Below are positions 1 to 5,904 of a stretch of 8,793 bases of DNA, piece after piece (the first letter of the stretch is position 1; each line of letters begins with the position of its first letter). This stretch comes from Desulfobacterales bacterium (GTDB lineage: Bacteria > Desulfobacterota > Desulfobacteria > Desulfobacterales > JAUWMJ01): NCBI GenBank assembly GCA_030613225.1, contig JAUWMJ010000096.1, forward strand, positions 1 through 8,793. Reading direction: 5' to 3'. Below the pieces are notes generated by a model. The model saw nothing but the letters and a program-made list of their open reading frames with translations. It was not told the DNA's origin and searched no databases. A program made the translations under genes and the position numbers.

Positions 1-32
1 TTGGTTTTATAAGTACTTTTTCTGAACAGCAC

Positions 33-108
33 AATATCGAACAAGGAATATCGAATGTCGAATGTCGAAGTGTCCCCTTCGTAATTCTACGGTTCCTTGT
101 TCGATATT
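33..108. repeat. Inverted repeat with TCGAATG words
   Basis: Positions 33-48 (AATATCGAACAAGGAA) and 93-108 are perfect 16-base reverse complements. Inside the left arm TCGAATG is repeated at 51-57 and 58-64, and a small hairpin CGAAG/CTTCG lies at 66-70/77-81. The whole stretch can fold into one branched stem. No flanking direct repeat is visible. The rest of 1-276 holds no gene; besides this repeat I see only the promoter at 213-241. Confidence 0.8.
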
Positions 109-212
109 CAATATTTTGGGACGATTTCAAGAACTCCACAAAATGCCCCCTGTCTCATAGCTGTATAAAAGTCAGAACAATGCGGGTTCTTCGACAGTAA
201 ACCTCATTGTTA

Positions 213-241
213 TTGACCCGAAACCAATAATTTGATAGAAT
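213..241 (+). promoter_or_regulatory. Sigma70-type promoter for the 277-579 gene
   Basis: A -35 box TTGACC (213-218) is separated by 17 bases from a -10 box TAGAAT (236-241). Each matches the consensus at 5 of 6 positions, and a TG at 233-234 forms an extended -10. Transcription would begin near 248, leaving a leader of about 29 bases before the TTG start at 277. It is predicted from sequence only. Confidence 0.65.
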
Positions 242-276
242 AGTAAATTCAACATTTAAAAATAAGGGGAAAATCA

Positions 277-579
277 TTGCTAAAGAGAATAAAAGGCTAC
301 ATTATAATCGGCATTTTTCTTGCCCTGGGATACTTTATTGCAAGCTATCATATAATTTTTTATAAAATAAATAACAGCATAGATTTTAACCTGTTGAAAA
401 AATCATACCTCACACTTGAATATACTTTTTATAATGTCACTACTAAACGGCCTGAAAACATCATGAAAATTGATATGCTCCGTGAGGCCGGCATCGGAGA
501 CCTTCTCGTGGATATTGGCAAACTGACCGAGGGGAAAAGGCAGGAACTTGAAGCCAGGTTTGAAAATGAAGATTATTAA
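277..579 (+). CDS. Small single-span membrane protein, unknown function
   Basis: The 100-residue product has a short basic N-terminus (KRIKG) and one hydrophobic segment at about residues 7-29. A polar, charged tail follows, ending in a probable helix (about 82-99). By the positive-inside rule the N-terminus is likely cytoplasmic and the tail external. I do not recognise the family. The start is TTG, supported by an AAGGGGA ribosome site about six bases upstream and a well-formed promoter at 213-241. The stop codon at 577-579 overlaps the stop of the convergent gene on the other strand, leaving no room for a terminator between them. It appears to be a single-gene transcript. The existence of the gene is fairly secure; its role is unknown. 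Confidence 0.7.
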   Translation: MLKRIKGYIIIGIFLALGYFIASYHIIFYKINNSIDFNLLKKSYLTLEYTFYNVTTKRPENIMKIDMLREAGIGDLLVDIGKLTEGKRQELEARFENEDY

Positions 580-1703
580 ACATTATACAGCATATCGGCA
601 AAAACAACCAGCAAACCGCTTACTTTCGGAGTCATACCTTTAAACTGAATTCCCAGAGCCAGAGTTTTCTTTCCATTACTGATAACTCCCCTGCTCCAGA
701 CAACCGAACCTAAAACGTTGAGTGTAAAACCCCCGCCAGGTATGAAAATTGTTACCCCTGCATCGTTAATATTCTTTGCTATGGAAACAATATTCTTATG
801 TTTTGCATCCAAAACTACACAAACTCCCCCAACCGAGATATCCCTGGAAAAACCGTCGAGAATAAACGGGGGATAGCCCGCTTCTGTTGGCCGGATTTTA
901 AGCTTCATTTTTAAAGGTAACGAACGACGGTTTGACTTTCTGGCCTGCCGCGATGATTCTTTCCTGCCTGCCTGGCGATCTTTAAACAGGCTAATTATGG
1001 AATGCGCAACATTAGGATATCTTGTGCAAATCGTTATTAAACCCTGTTTTGATATTTTTCCAAGCTCCACTGAGGTAATAGTTTCAGTATAGGATTGAGA
1101 TATTTTTTCTTCTTCAAAGGGATAAATATCACCCACAATATCGCTTGCTGCCAGGTAAACGATAGATTTCCTGTGTTTTTTTTCTTCCCTGTTTAATGGT
1201 TTATAGGTCGTTTCTTTCAAGGTGCCGGATGCAATAAAATAAAGATAATTTTCAATATCCCCTATCTTTTTAAAAACTTTACCGGCAGGCAGGCGAACTC
1301 GCTTTAGACGATTCGTTACTGAAACCATCTCTGGAAATGACAGGTTTCTAAAAAATTTTTGCAATGGCGAAGAGTTGAAGTGGGTCCTTTGAAGATTTGC
1401 AAAAAAAGGACGGACTTCGTGAAGGGTAGGCTTTATTATACGCCATTGGAGAACTTTAGATAAAATGGCAGGGAACATCTTACCGGAGTCGATAAAGAGA
1501 CCGGCTGCTTTTCCATATGCTCTGCCAGCGGATTTATATGACTTTTTTTTAAACAGCAGATCGCCAAAAGCATTAAAAAGAGCCGGATTGTCAGGGAAAA
1601 GACCGAGCATGCTTTCAAAATCAGAAACCGAATCGATTGTGATTGAACCGTCGATAATGTGCCCTGCAATACTTTTTTGCCCGTTAATCTTATCGTCCAA
1701 CAA
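576..1703 (-). CDS. TPR-like/cNMP-binding/PilZ domain signalling protein
   Basis: A cytoplasmic three-part protein of 375 residues. Residues 38-90 look like TPR-type helices (DNPALFNAFGDLLFKKKSY). Residues 112-235 resemble a cyclic-nucleotide-binding beta-roll (RLPAGKVFKKIGD, YLYFIASGTL). Residues 255-371 form a PilZ domain with RKSNR (255-259, matching RxxxR) and DISVGG (288-293, matching DxSxxG), the c-di-GMP-binding signature. The phosphate-binding cassette of the cNMP domain is poor: GD at 191-192 replaces the usual GE, and the RxA motif is absent. cAMP binding is therefore doubtful while c-di-GMP binding is plausible. The start is one of two tandem TTG codons. The AAGGAG site is only 3 bases from the first (1703) but 6 from the second (1700), which is the better choice. 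Its output target is not evident; there is no enzymatic or DNA-binding domain. It probably shares a transcript with the small gene at 1835-2149. Confidence 0.8.
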   Translation of the reverse strand: MLDDKINGQKSIAGHIIDGSITIDSVSDFESMLGLFPDNPALFNAFGDLLFKKKSYKSAGRAYGKAAGLFIDSGKMFPAILSKVLQWRIIKPTLHEVRPFFANLQRTHFNSSPLQKFFRNLSFPEMVSVTNRLKRVRLPAGKVFKKIGDIENYLYFIASGTLKETTYKPLNREEKKHRKSIVYLAASDIVGDIYPFEEEKISQSYTETITSVELGKISKQGLITICTRYPNVAHSIISLFKDRQAGRKESSRQARKSNRRSLPLKMKLKIRPTEAGYPPFILDGFSRDISVGGVCVVLDAKHKNIVSIAKNINDAGVTIFIPGGGFTLNVLGSVVWSRGVISNGKKTLALGIQFKGMTPKVSGLLVVFADMLYNV

Positions 1704-1781
1704 TTACTCCTTGATTACAAAAAGAATTTTCGTACTCGTTCACGCCCATTCGGAACAAGAAAGTCGCACAATCTCCGTCCT

Positions 1782-1890
1782 GTAAGCGTTCACAGGTGCT
1801 GCAGATGTGCGTGATCAGGGCGATCAGCTATAGTCTATACTATGCTGGTTGCCCTGATCGCGTGCAGATGCGGTGCCTGTGAACGCTTAC
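1782..1890. repeat. 109-bp near-perfect palindrome, GTAAGCGTTCACAGG ends
   Basis: The outer arms are GTAAGCGTTCACAGG (1782-1796) and its exact complement (1876-1890). A second perfect stem pairs 1813-1821 with 1851-1859 (GATCAGGGC/GCCCTGATC). CAGC and ATAGT near 1825-1833 pair with ACTAT and GCTG near 1840-1848. Almost the whole stretch therefore folds into one long hairpin. The 16-base end GTAAGCGTTCACAGGT recurs at 5529, so this belongs to a dispersed family. No target duplication is visible. It covers the 3' end and stop codon of the minus-strand gene at 1835-2149. Confidence 0.85.
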
Positions 1891-2149
1891 GAAGTTTCTT
1901 TGCGATATCATCATCTATCAGGCAGGAAAGCGAAGAAATAAATTTTTCCGGTGCCTGCTGAAATTTCAGTTGTTCCAGCCATATATTTAAAGCAGATTTC
2001 CTGTTAAATTGGTCCAGGGAAAGAATCGGTTCAATTTTGCTTCGAATTTTATAATCTTCTTTCAGCACCTGTACCAGGGCTATAAAATTCTCATCATCAG
2101 CAACAAAATGCTTATTTTTATCAACAAGTTGCATACACTTAAACTTCAA
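1835..2149 (-). CDS. Small unknown protein, 3' end replaced by a palindrome
   Basis: The 104-residue reading frame is acidic to neutral, probably helical, with no membrane segment. I do not recognise the family. The first 86 residues look like ordinary protein (SLDQFNRKSALNIWLEQLKF, CLIDDDIAKKL). The last 18 residues and the stop codon are encoded inside the 109-bp palindrome at 1782-1890, so the natural C-terminus is probably lost. Joining the flanks without the palindrome keeps the frame open for about 31 more codons, to a TAA that overlaps the first codons of the gene ending at 576. That would be a normal coupled operon arrangement. The start is uncertain: TTG at 2149 or ATG at 2134, neither with a clear ribosome site. 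It may now be a pseudogene. Confidence 0.5.
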   Translation of the reverse strand: MKFKCMQLVDKNKHFVADDENFIALVQVLKEDYKIRSKIEPILSLDQFNRKSALNIWLEQLKFQQAPEKFISSLSCLIDDDIAKKLRKRSQAPHLHAIRATSIV

Positions 2150-2173
2150 TCAGGGATAACCCGCATTTATAAA

Positions 2174-2202
2174 AATAAAATAACCAATACTCTATTTTTC
2201 AA
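2174..2202 (-). promoter_or_regulatory. Possible promoter for the 1835-2149 gene
   Basis: On the minus strand, TTGAAA (2202-2197) and TTTATT (2179-2174) are separated by 17 bases. They match the sigma70 boxes at 5 of 6 and 4 of 6 positions. Transcription would start near 2167, just ahead of the possible start codons at 2149 and 2134. The region is very AT-rich, so a chance match is possible. Confidence 0.35.
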
Positions 2203-2378
2203 TAAAAAACAACAGGTAAGGTATAAATATTATAAATAGCATTTTTTACACCCGGCTTGCAACTATTTTAAAGTTCAGTTGAACAACAACACATCATTAT
2301 GTTAAAAGCCTTACTTGGATAAACCGGAACCAGAAATGAAAATATCATTGGCATTAACGTTTGAGCCATAGAGGGCAA

Positions 2379-2451
2379 GATACTCGATTCTGGATGCTGG
2401 ATGCTCGATACTGGATGCTCGATACTCGATGCTGGATGCTCGATACTGGAT
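2379..2451. repeat. Heptamer array GAT(A/G/T)CT(C/G), ten units
   Basis: From 2379 to 2448 there are ten uninterrupted 7-base units: GATACTC, GATTCTG, GATGCTG, GATGCTC, GATACTG, GATGCTC, GATACTC, GATGCTG, GATGCTC, GATACTG, then GAT. Only positions 4 and 7 vary. Unlike the other repeats here, no inverted partner arm is seen nearby. It lies 37 bases upstream of the BrxC-like gene. The remainder of the 2150-2488 gap holds a possible minus-strand promoter (2174-2202) and otherwise nothing I can identify. Confidence 0.9.
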
Positions 2452-2488
2452 AAACACTATGAAAAATTTTATAAAACCCTAAATAAAA

Positions 2489-3601
2489 ATGAAAACAACT
2501 GCGTTAAGGCACAAACAACTTAAGTTTGATTTTGATCATTCGGATGCACGAAATACAAAGAAGATATTAACCCATGTTGATGCACTGATTGCAGACAACG
2601 GACATATAATACTTAAAGATGTGATCGCGAAATTTGCCGGAAAGCCTTATACCTGGCCGGAAAAGAGAATCCTGCAATATATATTTGATCTGTTCGGAGA
2701 TGTTAAAATCCGGTTTTCATTCAATGGAGGAAAGATACGGCCGGATGATTTAAAAAATTTACTGAATAACGCTTCTTTATGGAGCAATATCGAAATAATC
2801 AAACCTGAGGTTGTAGATAAAACAAATCTGATAAAAGCAGGACATCTTGGCGAAAAGCTTTTTGGATCTTCAGTCCCTGAGGAACAAAACGATTTATGCC
2901 TGTATCTGCGCAGGAATTTGCGGACCTGGGAAAGAGATCTCAACTCATTTTGTCAGCTTGCAAATACAGGAAAATACCCCGGCAAAAATGAGATTGATAA
3001 TTATCTTGATCTTTTGCTTAAGCTCCTATCTATTCATGACCCTAATGAATTTATCTTAAACTTAATAAGTCGAAAGCACGATCTGCTTACTGCCTATAAA
3101 AACCTAAAAACTTTATCAGATTTTTATAATCACAGGATTCAAACCTGGGATTTTATGCTAAAAGCAATTGAAGAGTTTAATCCAAACCTGACTCACCTGG
3201 AAAAAAATCCGGAGGTAAAAAATGCCCTTGCCCGACTGGAACTGATTATAAATAATCCTTCTCCTTACGAACTGATTGAAGATATTAGCGATCTTGTTTC
3301 CACTGTTAAAGCCGTAAATGATGATATCGTCGAAAAAAAGACTGCTTCATTTCGGGCACAGGCAACTGAAGATGTTGTAAAAAAAATTGCTCAAATACTT
3401 TCTCTTTTAAACAGGCAAAATGCGAGTCCTGACATTAGAAACAAAGCTCTTTTGAATTTGCAAAAAATAAAGAAGCTAATCGAAAAATCAAAAAACATCC
3501 AGGGGATAGCTCACTACTTAGATGAGGCCATGCACGAATTTGATATTGCTTTGGATTTAATTGAAGAAAAACGAACAGGTATTTCAGACCTCGTTGAGTA
3601 G
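2489..3601 (+). CDS. Orphan BrxC/PglY C-terminal-like protein (BREX remnant?)
   Basis: The 370-residue protein resembles the C-terminal third of the BREX phage-exclusion ATPase BrxC/PglY. Family-like landmarks are AGHLGEKLFG (117-126), LANTGKYPG (157-165), DFYNHRIQTW (211-220), PYELIEDISDLVSTVKAVND (259-278) and the final helical region with IAHYLDEA (340-347). FAGKPYTW (49-56) recalls the FxxKPYGW segment just before it. BrxC is normally around 1,200 residues (from memory) with an N-terminal P-loop ATPase. Here no Walker motif exists, and the usual short C-terminal tail is also missing. The ATG has no visible ribosome site, and a TAA lies six bases upstream in frame, so it does not extend leftwards. 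The frame is intact over 370 codons. No other BREX gene is in the window. The last five codons and the stop lie inside the repeat element at 3585-3758. It is either a relic or a reduced stand-alone protein; the homology is recalled, not searched. Confidence 0.65.
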   Translation: MKTTALRHKQLKFDFDHSDARNTKKILTHVDALIADNGHIILKDVIAKFAGKPYTWPEKRILQYIFDLFGDVKIRFSFNGGKIRPDDLKNLLNNASLWSNIEIIKPEVVDKTNLIKAGHLGEKLFGSSVPEEQNDLCLYLRRNLRTWERDLNSFCQLANTGKYPGKNEIDNYLDLLLKLLSIHDPNEFILNLISRKHDLLTAYKNLKTLSDFYNHRIQTWDFMLKAIEEFNPNLTHLEKNPEVKNALARLELIINNPSPYELIEDISDLVSTVKAVNDDIVEKKTASFRAQATEDVVKKIAQILSLLNRQNASPDIRNKALLNLQKIKKLIEKSKNIQGIAHYLDEAMHEFDIALDLIEEKRTGISDLVE

Positions 3602-3773
3602 TTGAGTGGTTAAGTGGTTGAGTAGGAAAACAATTACTATTATTTCCAGATGTTACAGCTTTTCAAACACCGAATGTCCAATTTTCAAGCAAATAATGGA
3701 TATGATCATTATAACTACAACTTAACAACTCAACTACTTAACCACTTAACGAGATCTGTATTTGAAACCTGTT
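3574..3773. terminator. Convergent hairpin split by an inserted element
   Basis: AACAGGT (3574-3580) and its complement ACCTGTT (3767-3773) flank the repeat element. If 3585-3758 and one copy of TATTT are removed, they form a 7-bp stem with a 7-base loop exactly between the convergent BrxC-like and rhomboid-like genes. That is where a two-way terminator would be expected. There is no clear U-tract, so terminator function is inferred. Confidence 0.4.
3585..3758. mobile_element. MITE-like element, 15-bp inverted ends, TATTT duplication
   Basis: The ends are CAGACCTCGTTGAGT (3585-3599) and ACTTAACGAGATCTG (3744-3758), which are reverse complements at 13 of 15 bases. TATTT flanks both sides directly (3580-3584 and 3759-3763), as expected of a 5-bp target duplication. 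Inside each end lie four tandem octamers: GTTGAGTA, GTTGAGTG, GTTAAGTG, GTTGAGTA (3593-3624), and the inverted AACTTAAC, AACTCAAC, TACTTAAC, CACTTAAC (3719-3750). The core of about 90 bases has no gene. It supplies the last five codons and the stop of the BrxC-like gene and ends 13 bases from the stop of the rhomboid-like gene. Confidence 0.7.
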
Positions 3774-4527
3774 AATGATAAGTTGGTTTATCATCATCCT
3801 TCTTTTTACCACCATCTATAACTCCGAATCGGGATTTTTTCCTGTCGAGTTTCCATTTAAGGTACTTCAAATAGATCAAATTAGGGTCGAATAGAGTTCC
3901 AGGCCTTTTAAAATAGATATAGCCAAAAAGAATCCCACCAAGGTGGTATGCCCCGTATGGGTTGGCTTTGGCTAAAAATGTCAGGATGGTTATTAAAACA
4001 GTTCCGTAACTCAGATACTTTGCCTTTATCGGCAAAATAAACATCAGCAGTATTGTAGCATCGGGGCTTAACAATCCAAAAATAACTACAAGGGACAAAA
4101 GACTCGGTAACATGCCTAAAAATGGTGCATTAAAACCGGACACGCTGCTAAAGACAAGCCCGCATATCGCCCCACCAAGGGCAGACAAATAAAAAAGTAT
4201 TAAAAAGCGTCTGGATCCAAAAGCATGTTCGACTGGTGCGGCAAAAAAATAAAATATAAGGCAGTTAATCAGGAAACCAATGGGTGCCTGAGGATTGTGA
4301 ATAAACGGATGAGTAAAAATTTGCCAGATATGAAAGCTGTTAAACTTAAAAGGGTAAAGCTGGAGAATCGAAACGAATGGAATTTTTAGCCAGTGTTCAC
4401 ATAAAAGCTCAACAATATAGATAGCCCCGTAAATGATTAAAAGTCGCTTTCCAAGGCGGGTCAAATTCGTTCCGAATCTATATGACATTCTATTACGATC
4501 TATGCTCAATATTATAACCCCCGGCAA
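3772..4527 (-). CDS. Rhomboid-family membrane protein lacking the catalytic serine
   Basis: The 251-residue integral membrane protein has about six hydrophobic segments (from about 28 to 206) and a hydrophilic lysine-rich tail. Rhomboid features include HIWQIFTHPFIH (66-77), the N88 segment leading to APVEHAFGSRRFLILFYLSA (97-116), the GLLSPD loop, LPIKAKYL (165-172) and AYHLGG (193-198), holding the catalytic-type histidine H195. The usual GxSG motif aligns without gaps to G138-M-L-P141, so the nucleophilic serine is leucine (L140). The oxyanion-loop histidine four residues before N88 is glycine. It is probably a non-proteolytic pseudo-rhomboid. The TTG at 4527 abuts the TGA of the dehydrogenase gene. 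A TTG at 4509 (GGGGG eight bases upstream) or ATG at 4488 are alternatives. It is likely co-transcribed with that dehydrogenase. Confidence 0.75.
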   Translation of the reverse strand: MPGVIILSIDRNRMSYRFGTNLTRLGKRLLIIYGAIYIVELLCEHWLKIPFVSILQLYPFKFNSFHIWQIFTHPFIHNPQAPIGFLINCLIFYFFAAPVEHAFGSRRFLILFYLSALGGAICGLVFSSVSGFNAPFLGMLPSLLSLVVIFGLLSPDATILLMFILPIKAKYLSYGTVLITILTFLAKANPYGAYHLGGILFGYIYFKRPGTLFDPNLIYLKYLKWKLDRKKSRFGVIDGGKKKDDDKPTYH

Positions 4528-5499
4528 TCAATTAGCGAGTTCATCACAGTTCAAGCAATTGGGTGGTGTTTTACCATTTAGCCCTGATAAAAGATTTTCC
4601 GTTGCCATTAATGCCATTTTTTTCCGCGTCTCTACTGTTCCACTTCCCATATGTGGAAGAAGAACAACACTATCGAGATCAATGAGGCCAGGTGTAAGTT
4701 CGGGTTCATTCTCATAAACATCAAGGCCCGCTCCTTTTATCATTTTATTTTTTAGAGCCTTGACAAGATCCGATTCATTTACAACCGGCCCACGGGAAGT
4801 ATTTATTAAAAATGATGAGGATTTCATCAGCTTCAGCTCATTTTCCCCGATGAGATGACGGGTTTCAGGTAAAAGCGGCACATGAAGGGTAACAAAATCC
4901 GATTCTTTCAACAGGGTTTCAAAATTGACATATTCAATATTAAGAGCCTTTTCTTCTGACTTTCCCAGCCGTTTACGTTTGGTATAAATCAATTTCATAT
5001 CGAAGCCGGAAGCTCTTTTTGCAACAGCCCTTCCAATGCGCCCCATTCCCACAATTCCCAAAGTCTTTCCTGTAACTTCATGACCCAGAAACAGCAAAGG
5101 AGCCCAGTATTTGAATTTTCCCGCCCTTGTATGTTTATCACCCTCGACTACTCTTCTGCCTGATGCCAGTATAAGGGCAAATGTCAAGTCTGCTGTGGCA
5201 TCTGTCAGAATACCGGGGGTATTTGTAACAGGAATGCCCCTTTCAGTTGCTGCCTGAACATCGATATTATCAAAACCAACCCCAAAATTAGCTATAATTT
5301 TAAGATGCCGTGCCTTATCTAATAACTCCCTGTCTATCCTGTCTGTAATCATGCACAAAATGCCGTCTTTGTCGATTATACTTAAGATAATCCTTTCTCT
5401 GTCCATCGGCCTGTCATGGAGGTTGATTTCAACATTATGTTCTTTTTTTATTAACGCTAAAACGTCGTCAGGAAGTCGTCCTGTTACGAGTATGTTCAT
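4528..5499 (-). CDS. D-2-hydroxyacid dehydrogenase (glyoxylate/hydroxypyruvate reductase-like)
   Basis: The 323-residue soluble NAD(P)-dependent oxidoreductase interconverts a 2-oxoacid and a D-2-hydroxyacid. Length and domain order are typical: a split substrate domain (1-100 and the C-terminus) around a Rossmann domain (about 101-285). Visible motifs are GVGFDNID (73-80), the dinucleotide-binding GMGRIG (151-156) in the GKTLGIVGMGRIGRAVA stretch, catalytic Arg in NTSRGPVVN (R236), Glu in ENEPEL (E265) and His in LLPHMGSGT (H283). Nothing essential is missing. The substrate cannot be fixed from sequence; glyoxylate/hydroxypyruvate reductase (GyaR/GhrB group) is the closest general match, phosphoglycerate dehydrogenase less so because no ACT domain is present. 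The ATG start has AAGGGAG four bases upstream. The rhomboid-like gene follows with no gap. Its upstream region is occupied by the 285-bp repeat element from 5529. Confidence 0.92.
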   Translation of the reverse strand: MNILVTGRLPDDVLALIKKEHNVEINLHDRPMDRERIILSIIDKDGILCMITDRIDRELLDKARHLKIIANFGVGFDNIDVQAATERGIPVTNTPGILTDATADLTFALILASGRRVVEGDKHTRAGKFKYWAPLLFLGHEVTGKTLGIVGMGRIGRAVAKRASGFDMKLIYTKRKRLGKSEEKALNIEYVNFETLLKESDFVTLHVPLLPETRHLIGENELKLMKSSSFLINTSRGPVVNESDLVKALKNKMIKGAGLDVYENEPELTPGLIDLDSVVLLPHMGSGTVETRKKMALMATENLLSGLNGKTPPNCLNCDELAN

Positions 5500-5528
5500 A
5501 ATACTCCCTTGTCTGCAATGCTTTATAG

Positions 5529-5813
5529 GTAAGCGTTCACAGGTTCAAGGTTCAAAGGTTTACCCGCCTTTGGCGGCGGCATAGGCGACCAGGGTTCAGG
5601 GTTGCCTTTCCACTCACTCCGGCGTTCTACGCAGTCTGAAGGCGTGTAAGAACCGAAAAAGATGCCCCTTTTTATGATCTCTGATGCGGTATCGGTCTCT
5701 GGTCATCGGTCACTCATATACCGGCGCTCAAGCGCCGGATGTACGTTCCCACAGCGAATCATGGGAACGAGAGCAACCTCTGAACCCTGAACCCTGAACC
5801 CGTGAACGGTTAC
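5529..5813. mobile_element. 285-bp MITE-like element, GTAASCGTTCAC ends, TTTATAG duplication
   Basis: The left end GTAAGCGTTCAC (5529-5540) and right end GTGAACGGTTAC (5802-5813) are reverse complements at 11 of 12 bases. TTTATAG occurs directly outside each end (5522-5528 and 5815-5821, one base offset on the right), consistent with a 7-bp target duplication. Inside are inverted arms of GGTTCA-type heptamers (5542-5560 and 5775-5802). The core has no gene but carries several hairpins. It fills most of the 5500-5904 gap and ends 29 bases upstream of the dehydrogenase start. The remaining bases 5822-5904 show nothing recognisable apart from a 14-base palindrome at 5824-5837. Confidence 0.75.
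5564..5769. repeat. Hairpins within the core of the 285-bp element
   Basis: Three strong stems lie inside the element: CCGCC-TTT-GGCGG (5564-5576), CCGGCGCT/AGCGCCGG with a 2-base loop (5721-5738), and CGTTCCCA/TGGGAACG with a 10-base loop (5744-5769). An extra GGGTTCAGGGTT copy at 5592-5603 suggests the core is itself a composite of older repeats. Confidence 0.7.
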
Positions 5814-5904
5814 TTTTATAGTTACCATGGCCATGGTGTCAAGTGTGTGCAAAGGCCAGCATTCTACGGGTGGTAGGTGATTTCAATTCGCACGAATCAA
5901 TCAT

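Noticed and set aside
963..1293. GGCAGGCAGG-type word twice inside the cNMP/PilZ gene (963-972, 1284-1293) and again at 7990-7999
   Set aside because: A 10-base low-complexity word; without longer shared sequence it cannot be separated from chance.
1465..1785. Open frame on the + strand, 106 codons
   Set aside because: It is a shadow of the N-terminal part of the cNMP/PilZ gene, which has clear domains on the other strand.
2009..2239. Open frame on the + strand, 76 codons
   Set aside because: It lies over the minus-strand gene and AT-rich leader; composition is poly-Ile/Lys/Asn and no ribosome site is visible.
2379..2451. Repeat array as a CRISPR
   Set aside because: Units are 7 bases in direct contact with no spacers, and no cas gene is present.
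2489..3601. Intact BREX defence locus
   Set aside because: Only a BrxC C-terminal-like part is present; no methyltransferase, PglZ, BrxA/B or Lon-like gene lies in the window.
5824..5837. Perfect 14-base palindrome ACCATGGCCATGGT
   Set aside because: Single copy, no partner site and no gene start near; it could be an operator but nothing supports it.
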